Source: Rufibacter sediminis
GTDB lineage: Bacteria; Bacteroidota; Bacteroidia; Cytophagales; Hymenobacteraceae
Direction of reading: 5' to 3'
DNA length: 64,000 nucleotides
Assembly: GCF_014269285.1 (NCBI RefSeq)
Contig: NZ_JACOAF010000042.1
Location: 145,707 to 209,706, forward strand
The notes below the pieces were generated by a model that searched no databases, was not told the origin of the DNA, and saw only the letters and a list, made by a program, of their open reading frames with translations. How positions within the stretch are numbered: the stretch's first letter is position 1; the number at the start of each line of letters is the position of its first letter. This document shows, in pieces, positions 1-9,269 of the stretch. The position numbers and the translations under genes were made by a program.

Positions 1-45
1 AACCAGATGGCCAGCATCCGGGATGAGAACCACGTGAAAGCATGA
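1..45 (+). CDS. C-terminal end of an upstream gene (partial)
   Basis: An open frame enters from the left edge and stops at TGA 43-45, encoding 14 residues that end in ENHVKA. Its stop overlaps the next start codon in an ATGA arrangement, which suggests translational coupling with the DUF2007-like gene. The product cannot be identified from so short a piece. Confidence 0.5.
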   Translation, partial: NQMASIRDENHVKA

Positions 46-407
46 GTGAACGCCTGGTGCCCGCCGCCAAGTACCTCACCTACACCGAGGCCATTGGCTT
101 GTACAATGCCCTCACCCAGGTAGGCGTAGTGGCGCTGGTGAAAACGTGCGGTCCGCCCAGTTTACCCTTCGGGGATGGGTTGTATTACCAGCTGCAGTTA
201 CAGCAGAAAGACCTGGAGGCCGCGCATCCCGTTTTAGAGGAGTTTTCCCAAAAACAGGCCCAAATCAGCGTTGAGGCGCAAACCTGCCCCCGGTGTGGTT
301 CCGTATACGTATGGCCAGACAGCCACCTGCCCTGGTGGAAGAAGGTGATCTATGCCGGCACCACCGTGTACAAGTGCCAGGACTGCGGCCACTCATTTTT
401 TGCATAA
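42..407 (+). CDS. DUF2007-like protein with C-terminal zinc ribbon
   Basis: This is a 121-residue cytosolic protein. The first 70 residues resemble the DUF2007 'putative signal transducing protein' fold. The C-terminal part carries two CxxC knuckles (Cys82/Cys85 and Cys112/Cys115) separated by a tryptophan-rich stretch, which fits a structural zinc ribbon. The ATG overlaps the stop of the preceding frame by ATGA, so this start is well supported and the gene probably ends an operon. The molecular role of the family is unknown to me. There is no signal peptide or membrane segment. Confidence 0.7.
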   Translation: MSERLVPAAKYLTYTEAIGLYNALTQVGVVALVKTCGPPSLPFGDGLYYQLQLQQKDLEAAHPVLEEFSQKQAQISVEAQTCPRCGSVYVWPDSHLPWWKKVIYAGTTVYKCQDCGHSFFA

Positions 408-512
408 AAAGACCTTAGTAGCTAGACGCTGGACAATAGACAAAGACCCAAGGCATGATACATAAGACCCGTCTTTCCTCTAAATTCTTGCCTCTGGCGC
501 CTCCCCCTTTCC

Positions 513-2477
513 ATGGATAAAATTTTAAACGAATTACTAGACGTACGGGCCCTGCTCAAACTGGAGCAGGACGAAGACCGCAAGCAGTACCAACTTAAAA
601 ACGCCCAGACCAGCATCACCGAGCGCAAGCGTATGGGCATTTGCTGGTACCCGGTGAATGTGATCAGGCAACAGGTGGGCTTCGGGAACAAGATGGTGGT
701 GGAACTGGAGCGAATCTCCGGGCGTGACCAGCTACACATGTTCCAGGCGGGTTCCTCGGCGGCACTGTTCACCAACGGCGAAGGTGGCACCCTGAACGGC
801 GTGGTGCTGGAAGTGAAGCGAAACAAATTGCGCCTGGCCACCTCCCGCGAAGACCTCCCCGACTGGATTGAAGGCGGTTCGCGCCTGGGCGTGGAGCTGA
901 CTTTTGACGAGGTAAGCTACCGCGAGATGGAGTTTGCGCTCATGAAGGTCATGGAGGCCCAGAAAACCCGCCTAGCCCAACTCCGCGATATTATATTAGG
1001 AGCCGAGCCGGCCATCTTCCGCCGCGAACGCGACGTTTCTCCCATCCCCGCCCTCAATGACTCACAGAATGCCGCCGTCTGCAACATCATGCAAGCCAAA
1101 GATGTGGCCATCATCCACGGACCTCCGGGAACCGGCAAAACCACCACGCTGGTCCAGGTGATTCTGAAAACCCTGGAAGCCGGCGAGAAAAAACTGTTGG
1201 TGACAGCTCCCAGTAACACCGCGGTAGATCTGCTCACCGAGAAACTGGCCGAGCAGGGCGTCAACGTCATCCGGATCGGGAACCCGTCACGGGTATCGGA
1301 GGTGCTGCTGGAGCACACCCTGGATTCGCAGATCATGCACCACCGCGATTACAAGCAACTGAAGAAACTCCGCAAAACGGCGCAGGAGTACAAGTCCATG
1401 GCGGGTCAGTTCAAGCGCAATTTCGGGCACGAGGAGCGCCAGCAGCGCCAGTTCATGAAAGAGGAAAGCAAACGCGTGCTGGACCAGGCCAATGACATTG
1501 AAGACTACATCACCGAGGATCTGCTGGACCATGTGGAAGTGATCACCTGTACGCTGGTGGGATCGGCAAACCGGGCCATCCGGCACCTGCAGTATGACAC
1601 GGTGTTTATTGACGAAGCCGCCCAGGCCCTGGAACCCGCCTGCTGGATTCCCATCACCCGGGCCAACCGCGTGGTGCTGGCCGGCGACCACCACCAGCTA
1701 CCGCCCACCGTGAAATCATTGGCGGCGGAGCGCGGCGGCTTGGCCCGAACCCTGTTTGAGAAGTGCATTGAGCGCCAGCCCGAGACCGCCGTGATGCTGA
1801 CCACCCAGTACCGCATGCACGAGCACATCATGGGCTTTTCCAACGGTCAGTTTTACCGGGGCGAGCTGCAGGCCCACGAAAGCGTGCGCACCGCCACGTT
1901 ACCAGACGTACACCCGGTGTTTGAACCCGGCCTGATTGTGGAGTTCATTGATACCGCTGGCTGCGGCTTCAACGACCAGACCATTGGCGAAGGCAGCAGT
2001 ACCGCCAACCCCGAGGAGGCCGATGTGCTCATCAAGCATCTACTGAATCTGCTCACGCCCTACGAACCCATTGGCAAAGACGAGGAACTGCCCGAGAAGC
2101 CGCTCCGCATCGGGATCATCTCGCCGTACCGGGCGCAGATCAACTACCTCAATGACCAGGTGGAGCATCAGCCTAAACTGGCGGCTTTGCACGCGCGCAG
2201 ACAACTCTCCGTGGGTACGGTAGATTCTTTCCAGGGGCAGGAACGCGATATCATCTACATCAGCATGGTGCGCAGCAACCCCGAGGGGGAAATCGGTTTC
2301 CTCTCTGACATGCGGCGCATGAACGTAGCCATGACGCGGGCCAAAAAGAAAATGGTGATTGTAGGCGACAGCGCCACGTTGGGGCAACATACATTCTATC
2401 AGGAGTTTCTTGCCTACGCCGAGAACATTGGCGCGTACCGCAGTGCCTGGGAACTGCTGTCGCCGGAGGCGGAATAA
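513..2477 (+). CDS. AAA/UPF1-type superfamily 1 helicase (IGHMBP2-like)
   Basis: This 654-aa protein is a predicted ATP-dependent DNA or RNA helicase of superfamily 1B. The Walker A motif GPPGTGKTTT begins at residue 203. The Walker B box DEAAQALEP begins at residue 367. They are followed by the motif III-like GDHHQLPPT, QYRMHEHIMGFSN (motif IV area), GTVDSFQGQERD (motif V) and MNVAMTRAKKKM (motif VI). The N-terminal ~180 residues match the nucleic-acid-binding barrel region of IGHMBP2/SMUBP-2-like bacterial helicases. The length is typical. The ATG at 513 follows a CT-rich stretch without a strong Shine-Dalgarno, which is common in Bacteroidota. The cellular role in bacteria is not established. 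The family assignment is firm and the substrate is not. Confidence 0.92.
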   Translation: MDKILNELLDVRALLKLEQDEDRKQYQLKNAQTSITERKRMGICWYPVNVIRQQVGFGNKMVVELERISGRDQLHMFQAGSSAALFTNGEGGTLNGVVLEVKRNKLRLATSREDLPDWIEGGSRLGVELTFDEVSYREMEFALMKVMEAQKTRLAQLRDIILGAEPAIFRRERDVSPIPALNDSQNAAVCNIMQAKDVAIIHGPPGTGKTTTLVQVILKTLEAGEKKLLVTAPSNTAVDLLTEKLAEQGVNVIRIGNPSRVSEVLLEHTLDSQIMHHRDYKQLKKLRKTAQEYKSMAGQFKRNFGHEERQQRQFMKEESKRVLDQANDIEDYITEDLLDHVEVITCTLVGSANRAIRHLQYDTVFIDEAAQALEPACWIPITRANRVVLAGDHHQLPPTVKSLAAERGGLARTLFEKCIERQPETAVMLTTQYRMHEHIMGFSNGQFYRGELQAHESVRTATLPDVHPVFEPGLIVEFIDTAGCGFNDQTIGEGSSTANPEEADVLIKHLLNLLTPYEPIGKDEELPEKPLRIGIISPYRAQINYLNDQVEHQPKLAALHARRQLSVGTVDSFQGQERDIIYISMVRSNPEGEIGFLSDMRRMNVAMTRAKKKMVIVGDSATLGQHTFYQEFLAYAENIGAYRSAWELLSPEAE

Positions 2478-2505
2478 ATCCTTTGCCCCGTCAGCTTCGT
2501 TAGAG

Positions 2506-2541
2506 GCTTTAGGAGCAGTTTTACCAAAACACCCGTAAAAC
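2506..2541. repeat. 36-bp palindromic element, copy 1
   Basis: 36 nt after the helicase gene, with a degenerate left arm (GCTTTAGGAGCAGTTTT) and right arm AAAACACCCGTAAAAC. It is a diverged member of the dispersed family. Confidence 0.6.
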
Positions 2542-2650
2542 AACCTGGATGGTGTTGTCCTTCGGCTTTTACTGAAATGAAGCCGGAGGCGTGATACTTT
2601 CCGCTGAATATTTACCTTTACGATTCTATCATCCATAAACGTATCACCAA

Positions 2651-3163
2651 ATGAAAATAGAAGAGAACAAAGTGGTGTCGCTCACCTACGAGCTACGCGT
2701 TACCGACGAAGAAGGCGAAGACACCCTGGTGGAGACCGCTGACGAAGAAAATCCGATGGTCTTTTTGTTTGGTGTGAGCGGCCTGCCCGAGAAATTCGAA
2801 CAGGAACTGGAAGGAAAATCGGCCGGTGAGTCGTTCAAGTTCACGGTTGCCTCTGATGAAGGCTACGGTGATTTAGACGAGTCGGCCATTGTACCAGTAC
2901 CTAAAAACGTCTTCGAGGTGGAAGGCAAAATAGACGAGGAAATGGTGCAGGTAGGCAACTATATTCCCATGTCTGACAACGAAGGCAACCACATGCAGGG
3001 ACGTATTGTGAGCGTTGAAACAGATCACGTGCTCATGGACTTCAATCACCCGCTCGCGGGCATGGACATGCACTTTGAAGGCAAGGTCATCAGCGTGCGC
3101 GAAGCCACCCAGGAAGAGATCTCCCACGGCCACGTACACGGCGAAGGCGGTCATCACCATTAA
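2651..3163 (+). CDS. slyD: FKBP-type peptidyl-prolyl isomerase, SlyD-like
   Basis: This is a 170-aa prolyl cis/trans isomerase and chaperone of the SlyD subfamily. It has the short FKBP domain (residues 1-65 and ~130-150), with the family sequence LPEKFEQELEGKSAGESFKF. An inserted IF chaperone domain follows (about residues 75-125, ending near ADMD-like LAGMDMHFEGKV). The tail HGHVHGEGGHHH is rich in histidine, as in metal-binding SlyD proteins. There is no signal peptide, so it should be cytosolic. A possible TACCTTTA -7 box lies about 40 bp upstream. The gene is monocistronic and is followed by a strong hairpin at 3235-3272. Confidence 0.9.
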   Translation: MKIEENKVVSLTYELRVTDEEGEDTLVETADEENPMVFLFGVSGLPEKFEQELEGKSAGESFKFTVASDEGYGDLDESAIVPVPKNVFEVEGKIDEEMVQVGNYIPMSDNEGNHMQGRIVSVETDHVLMDFNHPLAGMDMHFEGKVISVREATQEEISHGHVHGEGGHHH

Positions 3164-3234
3164 TCAAATTAGCCAGCAGAAATAGCAAGGTAATATTACC
3201 GGTGCAATGACTTTCTAGCTGCTTTATACCACAA

Positions 3235-3272
3235 CAGAAAGGCCACTCCTACTTGAAGTGGCCTTTCTGTTT
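3235..3272 (+). terminator. Intrinsic terminator of slyD
   Basis: The 13-bp perfect stem CAGAAAGGCCACT / AGTGGCCTTTCTG encloses a 9-nt loop and is followed by TTTT. The T tract is also the left edge of a 36-bp palindromic element. Confidence 0.85.
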
Positions 3273-3304
3273 TAGGGCCGTTTTCCCGAAAAGCCCCTTA
3301 AAAC
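3269..3304. repeat. 36-bp palindromic element, copy 2
   Basis: Left arm GTTTTAGGGCCGTTTTC, right arm GAAAAGCCCCTTAAAAC. It abuts the slyD terminator. Confidence 0.8.
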
Positions 3305-4261
3305 GTAGCAAGTCTGATTTCTACCTCAAACCACCTTCTGGCTGAATCAAACCAAAAGAGGAAAGATTCATTCCCTAACAACTCTATTTGAAAGATATTC
3401 ATATTGGCCCGGATTTCTAAGTCAAGTTGCTCGTCTAACCTAGAGTCATTCATTGCAGAGCTTACTTCTTGATGCCCCATGATCTGATGTCAACCTAATT
3501 CTCTGATAAATTAAACATTTACCCGAGGACCATCCACTAAAAGAGTACAGAGATGAATTAGTTGCCTGTTCCTTTTCCGTGATGAAATTGTTTATCCTCT
3601 AAGAAGCTCCAATTGTGGGTGGCTTGGGCCTTTAGATGCTGGACAAGATGATACCCGAAATCCTCTTCAATTCTAACAAATATTAGATTTTTAAGATTTA
3701 TGAAAAGCCACTCAGAAATAGACCAACCTGTAAGTAGTTGCTGCTGAACATGTATCAGAAATCAGCTTTTACAGGTGAAATAGGAACTACAATTACTAAT
3801 TAGATAAATAAGGATAATGTTTTTAGCTCATTTTCTGCCATTTAGGCCTAAAACGGTTGGTTTAATTTAAATTTTTATTACTTTTATGCCAACGTTTGCA
3901 TAAAGACACTAAATAACATTCCAGCTCACGGAAGAACTTGGCTCTAAAGATCGATTTAGCATTTTAAACAGACCTGCTACTTGGCAGAAACTGAAAAATC
4001 GTATTGGCGGGAAGAACTGCGAACGGATTAACCTCACTTTACCAGATTGCTTACAAGGCTGAGGGTGTGCTACCAAATAGGTAGAGAAGCACCCGGTATG
4101 CACCTATTGAAATAGCCAACGATGGGGCGATTTCTCTGCGTTTGTATGCCTCACCTCCCCGGACAGGTTGATTTCTTCCAACCTGATGATTCCTCAATTT
4201 TATCCATTACCACTTTTCCCTTTTGAACTGAAACCATTCATTCACTTTAAAGCAGGCAAGC
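3305..4261. other. AT-rich intergenic region without a clear gene
   Basis: About 950 bp between slyD and the xylanase is visibly more AT-rich than its surroundings. A 60-codon minus-strand frame (3298-3480) has an ATG but no recognisable motif and no homology I can name. A plus-strand open stretch at 3913-4062 encodes 49 plausible residues (containing LNRPATWQKLKNRIGG) but has no start codon and is closed by stops on both sides, so it could be a decayed gene fragment. I can support no functional gene here. The stretch just before 4262 must hold the xylanase promoter. Confidence 0.5.
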
Positions 4262-7200
4262 ATGAGAAGAATTCTATTCACAGTTCTTTGTTTCTTTTTT
4301 CTGGGAAGCATCACTTCCCAGGCGCAGAACCTTATCACCAACGGAGGTTTCGAGAATGATTTCACCGGTTGGCAAAACCTGGCGGGCGCTGGTTCACAGG
4401 CTTCCTTTTCCGTAGAAACTACTGAAAAGATGGAAGGGAGCAAAGCCCTGAAAGTAGAGGTAAGCACCCCCGGACCCAATTTCTGGGATGTACAGAGCAT
4501 TGGTGCGGCCTGGGCCTCAGTGGCGGGCAAAGAGTACACGCTCACCTTCTATGCCAAGGCAGCCACTAACGGTACCCGTTTGCGGGTGGTTCAGCAAAAA
4601 GACTCTTATTACGCCCAGAAAGACTTCGAACTAACCACTACCTACCAAAAGTACGAGTGGAAATTCACTCCCACCGCGGCCGATGCGCAGCTTAAGTTCA
4701 ACTACCTGGTGGCCGGCACCTATTACATAGACCAGGTGGAAATCCAGAGCCCGGCAACGCTGCCCAACCTCATCAGCAACGGCAGCTTTGAAAACGATTT
4801 CACAGACTGGACCAATCTGGTGGGCGGATCTGCGGTGGCCTCTTTTGCCGTGGAAACCTCGGAACGGATAGACGGCAGCAAAGCCATGAAGGTCAACGTC
4901 ACTACTCCTGGGGCCAATGCCTGGGACGTACAAAGCATCGCGAAACCATGGACGGCGGTAGCCGGTAGAGCCTATACCCTCACCTTCTACGCAAAAGCGG
5001 CCACCGCAGGCGCTAGAGTGCGGGCCATCCAGCAGAAAGACACCTATTACGCGCAACAGGAAGTTACCTTGAGTACTGCCTGGCAGAAATTCACCTGGAC
5101 CTTCACGCCCACCGTCACCAACCCCGAGCTTAAATTCCATTTCCTTACTGCCGGAACCATTTACCTGGACCAGGTATCCCTTCCCGCCCTCTCTCAGGAA
5201 GTGAATTTGATCCCGAACGGGAATTTCGAAACGAACTTCACCTTCTGGTTTAACCAGGCCAGTGCTGCTGCCTCCGCTACTTTCGCCCTGGAAACCCAGG
5301 ATGTACAGGAAGGCACCAAAGCCATGCGGGTGGAGGTCCTCTCGCCCGGCCCCAATGCCTGGGATGTGCAAAGCATCAACAATGCCTGGCCTTCCCGCGC
5401 AGGCCAGACCTACACGCTATCTTTCTGGGCCAAAGCCGCTAGGGCCGGCAGCTCGTTCAAGGCAATCCAGCAGGCCAACACCTATACAGAACAGGTTTTT
5501 ACCCTCTCAACCGCCTGGACCAAGTATGAATGGACGTTTACCGCTCAGGAAGCGAATCTGCAGCTGAAATTCCATTTCCCCTCGGCCGGCACGTTCTATA
5601 TTGACAATATCACCGTGCCGGGAATGGCCGAGCCGCCCTTTGATCCTACGTTTACCACCAAACCAGCGTACACGCCCAATCACCCACCGCTGGCCACCGG
5701 ACGCACGAAGTTTCTGGGCGGCGCTTATAGCAACGCGCAGGCTCCCAATTTCAAAGCGTACTGGAACCAGCTTGTCGCGGAGAATGCCGGCAAATGGGGT
5801 GCGGTTGAAAGCACCCGCGATGTCATGAACTGGACCGAACTGGATGCCGCTTACAAGTTTGCCAAAGACAATAACATGCCGTTCCGGATGCACGTGCTGA
5901 TCTGGGGAAACCAGCAACCCGCCTGGATCGAGAACTTGCCCGCTGCCGAACAAATGGAGGAAATAGAAGAATGGTTTGCGGCCGTCGCGGCCCGTTACCC
6001 CGATATCGCTTTCCTGGAAGTGGTGAACGAGCCCACCAATGATCCTCCCTTCAAACGGAACGCCTCAGACCAGGGAAGTGGCAATTACTTTGAAGCCTTG
6101 GGCGGTAACGGCTCCACCGGTTGGGACTGGGTGATCACCTCGTTCACCTTAGCTCGCAAGCATTTCCCGCGTACTACCTTGATGCTGAACGATTACAGCG
6201 TTGAAAACACCACCACCAATGCCCAACGCTACCTAGCCATCATAGAATTGCTTCGGAAAAGAAACCTGATTGATGCCATTGGTATTCAGGGACACGCCTT
6301 CTCAACCCGTGATGCTTCTGCGGCTACCTTAAAAGGCAACCTTGATCTGTTCGCCACCACCGGCCTTCCCATCTATGTGACTGAACTGGATATTGACGGC
6401 CCGGAAGAGCAAACGCAGCTACGCGAATACCAGCGCATCTTCCCTATTTTCTGGGAACACCCGGCGGTGAAAGGAATCACGCTGTGGGGCCATCGTCCGG
6501 GTCATTGGCGCACGGCGCAAGGTGCGTTCCTGACCTACGCCAACGGGGCCGAGCGCTCTGCCCTAGAATGGCTAAAAAACACTTATTTCGCCAACAACCA
6601 CACGCCGGTAGTAGCCGCCTCGCAAGTCTTTACCGTTAGTGAAGCAATTGCCGCCAATGAAGTATTCGGCACTTTACAAGCGACAGATGCAGATCCTCTG
6701 ACCTTGCCACAAGACTGGAAAATCACCGGCGGCTCCGGCGCTGCCATCCTTGCACTGGACGCACGCACTGGGAGCCTGAAAGTGCTGGATAATGCGGCTT
6801 TTGACTTCGAGAAAGTGCCTTCGCTCACGCTCACGGTCACCGCAAGTGACGGCTTCAAAACCAGTGCCCCGGAAACCATCACCATCCACCTGACCAACGC
6901 CAATGACAATGCCCCGGTGGTGAAGGCCAATCAGAAATTTGTTTTAACCGAAGCGGGTGCCATGAACCTGGTGGGAACGGCTACCGCCAGCGATGCGGAT
7001 GACCAGAACAGCCCGTCCTTCACCACGTTACAGAACTGGCAGATAACCGGCGGCACCGGCGCTTCCATCTTCGCGATGGACGCATCAACCGGGAAAATCA
7101 CCATCGCCAATCCGCTGCAGATTGACTTCGGCAAAACGGCCTATACTTTACTGGTGAAGGTGAGTGACGGGATAAATGCCTCATCCGCTGAAACAATTAC

Positions 7201-7615
7201 GGTAACCATACCAGCCCGGGTTATCGTGTGTCACAAAGGAATAATGATCAAGGTAGAGAAGCGGGATGCCCTGGATCACCTCCGGCATGGCGATAACCTG
7301 GGAGCCTGCAATGGCAGCCTTTCTTCCATCAGCGAAACGGCCTCCGTGAAATCGGCGGGGGAAACTTTCTTACCGGAGAATACTCCACAGGTGTACCCGA
7401 ACCCCGCAAAGGAAAGTATCTCCGTTTCATTGGGGGAAAATACTCTGCACATCAACCGCGTGATCCTTCAAGATGTAACCGGACGCCTCATCAAAGAAAT
7501 TGATGTGAAAGGAGCAAATCAGATTGTGATCCCCAGAGATAACTTGAAATCTGGAATGTACCTGCTGCGGCTCCTGGGAGATAAAGAAATCACCCAACGG
7601 ATTGTAGTAGAATAG
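4262..7615 (+). CDS. Secreted multi-domain GH10 endo-1,4-beta-xylanase with T9SS sorting domain
   Basis: This 1117-aa protein is predicted to hydrolyse xylan outside the cell. A Sec signal peptide covers residues 1-22 (hydrophobic LFTVLCFFFLG, then SQAQ). Three tandem carbohydrate-binding modules of about 145 residues follow (CBM4/9/22-like beta-sandwich). They start at residues 23, 169 and 315, each opening with NLI(T/S/P)NG.FE and sharing NxWDVQSI, LTFYAKAA and KF(N/H) blocks. The GH10 catalytic domain spans about 480-770, with the acid/base Glu590 in VVNEPTND and the nucleophile Glu708 in YVTELDIDG. Two cadherin-like repeats follow (~778-985, with ATDADP and NDNAPVV motifs). Next is a short cysteine motif, VIVCHKG...HGDNLGAC (~985-1012). 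The C terminus (~1043-1117, VYPNPAKESI to the end) is a Por-type sorting domain for the type IX secretion system. No SusCD or other polysaccharide-utilisation genes are adjacent, so it appears to be a stand-alone enzyme. It is followed by a strong terminator. Confidence 0.92.
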   Translation: MRRILFTVLCFFFLGSITSQAQNLITNGGFENDFTGWQNLAGAGSQASFSVETTEKMEGSKALKVEVSTPGPNFWDVQSIGAAWASVAGKEYTLTFYAKAATNGTRLRVVQQKDSYYAQKDFELTTTYQKYEWKFTPTAADAQLKFNYLVAGTYYIDQVEIQSPATLPNLISNGSFENDFTDWTNLVGGSAVASFAVETSERIDGSKAMKVNVTTPGANAWDVQSIAKPWTAVAGRAYTLTFYAKAATAGARVRAIQQKDTYYAQQEVTLSTAWQKFTWTFTPTVTNPELKFHFLTAGTIYLDQVSLPALSQEVNLIPNGNFETNFTFWFNQASAAASATFALETQDVQEGTKAMRVEVLSPGPNAWDVQSINNAWPSRAGQTYTLSFWAKAARAGSSFKAIQQANTYTEQVFTLSTAWTKYEWTFTAQEANLQLKFHFPSAGTFYIDNITVPGMAEPPFDPTFTTKPAYTPNHPPLATGRTKFLGGAYSNAQAPNFKAYWNQLVAENAGKWGAVESTRDVMNWTELDAAYKFAKDNNMPFRMHVLIWGNQQPAWIENLPAAEQMEEIEEWFAAVAARYPDIAFLEVVNEPTNDPPFKRNASDQGSGNYFEALGGNGSTGWDWVITSFTLARKHFPRTTLMLNDYSVENTTTNAQRYLAIIELLRKRNLIDAIGIQGHAFSTRDASAATLKGNLDLFATTGLPIYVTELDIDGPEEQTQLREYQRIFPIFWEHPAVKGITLWGHRPGHWRTAQGAFLTYANGAERSALEWLKNTYFANNHTPVVAASQVFTVSEAIAANEVFGTLQATDADPLTLPQDWKITGGSGAAILALDARTGSLKVLDNAAFDFEKVPSLTLTVTASDGFKTSAPETITIHLTNANDNAPVVKANQKFVLTEAGAMNLVGTATASDADDQNSPSFTTLQNWQITGGTGASIFAMDASTGKITIANPLQIDFGKTAYTLLVKVSDGINASSAETITVTIPARVIVCHKGIMIKVEKRDALDHLRHGDNLGACNGSLSSISETASVKSAGETFLPENTPQVYPNPAKESISVSLGENTLHINRVILQDVTGRLIKEIDVKGANQIVIPRDNLKSGMYLLRLLGDKEITQRIVVE

Positions 7616-7620
7616 CAAAT

Positions 7621-7660
7621 AAAAGAAAAGGGATCTGGTTATCAGATCCCTTTTCTTTTA
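7621..7660. terminator. Bidirectional intrinsic terminator after the xylanase
   Basis: A stem of 17 bp (AAAAGAAAAGGGATCTG with CAGATCCCTTTTCTTTT) encloses a GTTAT loop. The A-tract and T-tract ends would allow function on both strands. Confidence 0.85.
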
Positions 7661-7818
7661 CCTATTAACCAGATTGTGCAAGAGGAAAAATTAACATGCC
7701 GCGGCCTTTCTTGACTCCCTCAGGTTGTTTATGTTTTCTTTAGTAAGCGCCAGCAACAACCTTATTCAATAAAAAACGCTGATAAGCTATTCAGTTTCAG
7801 ACACGTTTGCGCCGCCCT

Positions 7819-7886
7819 GTTGGTGTTCTCACCAACTGTCGCGCTTACCACCATCTCCTTGTCAGTAAGATGCTGATAAGCGCGAC
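7819..7886. repeat. REP-like nested hairpins
   Basis: A perfect short hairpin with a TTCT loop at 7819-7836 is followed by a second inverted repeat with 10-bp perfect arms (7838-7847 with 7877-7886). The layout of a short palindrome with GC-rich flanks resembles bacterial REP sequences. Assignment to a REP family is inference. Confidence 0.45.
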
Positions 7887-7887
7887 T

Positions 7888-7922
7888 GTTTTAGGCCCGT
7901 TTTTGAAAAAAAGGAATAAAAC
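7888..7922. repeat. 35-bp palindromic element, copy 3
   Basis: Left arm GTTTTAGGCCCGTTTTT, right arm AAAAAAAGGAATAAAAC. The right arm is degenerate. Confidence 0.6.
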
Positions 7923-7982
7923 AGGTGCCTCAAGTGTGCTACAGTAAATTTTGGATTAAGTGAGTTACTAAATCCAAAGCAA

Positions 7983-8579
7983 TTAAGCGGAGGAAGAAAT
8001 CAAACCGATCTGTTCATGCACATAAGCCTGCAACTGCGGGAAGAAACGCTCAAACTCTGCTTGGTAAAACCCATAGTTTTCCAACAGCTCCTCTCCTGCC
8101 ACTTCCATATTGGAGTCAAACTTGGCCCGGGAACTTAGGCCCTGTAGGGCTCGGGTAATGCCATCCACCTGTGCATAGGAAACCAGCCAGTTCTGCCTGA
8201 CCATGTACGGGAGAAAATGCAGCACCCGCTCCGGCAGCAGCCCGGGTTCCGTCTGCATTTGGAGGTAGGCCTCAGCGGCAAAGGTAGGAAGCGGTAACGG
8301 ACTATAGTGGTGGAAACCGGAGGCAAGAAAATGGTCATAGAAGACATCGGCTACCACACCCGCGTATTTCCGGAATTTGGGCCGTAAACGCTCCTTAGTC
8401 TGCGCCACTATGGGATGAGCATCGGTGTAGGAATCAATGAGACGATGTAAGAGAATTCCCTGTTGCACCCGCGGCGGGTATAGCCGGATCAGGGCACCAC
8501 GTACGCTGTCGGCAATGAAATTTCCCAGACGCAGGTCTTTATCGTCACCGGAAAGAAATAAATGGGCCAGGTAATTCAA
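7983..8579 (-). CDS. acpH: Acyl carrier protein phosphodiesterase (AcpH family)
   Basis: This 198-aa HD-like hydrolase removes the 4'-phosphopantetheine group from holo-ACP. The N-terminal MNYLAHLFLSGDD, the segment LGNFIADSVRG, and HRLIDSYTDAHP followed by DVFYDHFLA carry the His and Asp residues typical of the ACP phosphodiesterase (DUF479) family. The length matches the family. The protein is soluble and cytosolic. It lies convergent to the xylanase and divergent from the PNPOx-like gene, so it is probably transcribed alone. Confidence 0.88.
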   Translation of the reverse strand: MNYLAHLFLSGDDKDLRLGNFIADSVRGALIRLYPPRVQQGILLHRLIDSYTDAHPIVAQTKERLRPKFRKYAGVVADVFYDHFLASGFHHYSPLPLPTFAAEAYLQMQTEPGLLPERVLHFLPYMVRQNWLVSYAQVDGITRALQGLSSRAKFDSNMEVAGEELLENYGFYQAEFERFFPQLQAYVHEQIGLISSSA

Positions 8580-8698
8580 GGACGTAGGTTTAAACCATTG
8601 GTACGGATTCTAGTTATGAAGGATCAAAGGGCGGTAAAAAGAACCCAACCTAACACCCGCCCGTATTCTTGTAAAGCGTTTAATGACCTAAACTAACT

Positions 8699-9202
8699 AT
8701 GGAAAATCAACAAAGCCAAAAACAAGGCGACCTGCAAGCCCTGATAAGCAAAATCAAAGACATAGACACCGCCATGTTCAGCACCGCGGAACCCGATGGC
8801 ACCATCCGATCCCGGCCCATGCGCCACATGACGGTAAAGGACGACGGCACAATCTGGTTCTTCACCGGATATGAATCTGGCAAGTCGCACGAGATCAAAC
8901 AAGACCGGCACGTCAACCTGAGCTACGCCAAGCCGAATGACAACCTGTACGTTTCTGTTTCCGGACACGCCCAGGTGCTACGCGATCAGCAGAAAATAGA
9001 CGAACTCTGGAATCCGGCCATGAAAGCCTGGTTCCCCGAAGGAAAGGATGATCCGAACATCGGGTTGATCAAGGTTACCATTGACCAGGCCGAGTACTGG
9101 GATTCACCGAACAGTGCCGTGGTGCACCTCTACGGCGTAGTGAAAGCCGCCCTCACCGGAGAGCCAGCCCATCCGGGCGAAAACAAAAAGATCAATTTAT
9201 AG
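8699..9202 (+). CDS. PNPOx-like FMN-binding split-barrel protein (general stress protein 26 type)
   Basis: This 167-aa protein belongs to the pyridoxamine 5'-phosphate oxidase-like superfamily. The segments MFSTAEPDGTIRSRPMRHMTV, GTIWFFTGYESGKSHEIKQDRHVNLSYA and LYVSVSGHAQVLRDQQKIDELWNP are the classic order of the general stress protein 26-like subfamily, which binds FMN and usually lacks the PNP oxidase C terminus. The reaction is unknown. A stress-related flavin role is family knowledge, not shown here. A strong terminator follows directly, so the gene is monocistronic. Confidence 0.85.
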   Translation: MENQQSQKQGDLQALISKIKDIDTAMFSTAEPDGTIRSRPMRHMTVKDDGTIWFFTGYESGKSHEIKQDRHVNLSYAKPNDNLYVSVSGHAQVLRDQQKIDELWNPAMKAWFPEGKDDPNIGLIKVTIDQAEYWDSPNSAVVHLYGVVKAALTGEPAHPGENKKINL

Positions 9203-9214
9203 TTAAGAGATCAG

Positions 9215-9239
9215 AAAGGGAGTTTCGGCTCCCTTTTTT
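9215..9239 (+). terminator. Intrinsic terminator of the PNPOx-like gene
   Basis: AAAGGGAG, loop TTTCGG, CTCCCTTTTTT. A compact 8-bp stem with a T run, 12 nt after the stop codon. Confidence 0.85.
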
Positions 9240-9269
9240 CTTGCCAAAACGGGAGTTTGCACGACTTCC

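Larger units (their letters stand above)
7661..7982. other. Intergenic region with REP-like hairpin
   Basis: This 320-bp gap between convergent genes holds a 7-bp hairpin, GTTGGTG TTCT CACCAAC (7819-7836). A longer-range inverted pair, GTCGCGCTTA / TAAGCGCGAC (7838-7847 and 7877-7886), and one 36-bp-family element follow. No gene is visible. Confidence 0.6.

Noticed and set aside
3298..3480. 60-aa minus-strand frame after slyD
   Set aside because: No family, no strong ribosome site, and its 3' end overlaps a palindromic element. It cannot be excluded but is not supported.
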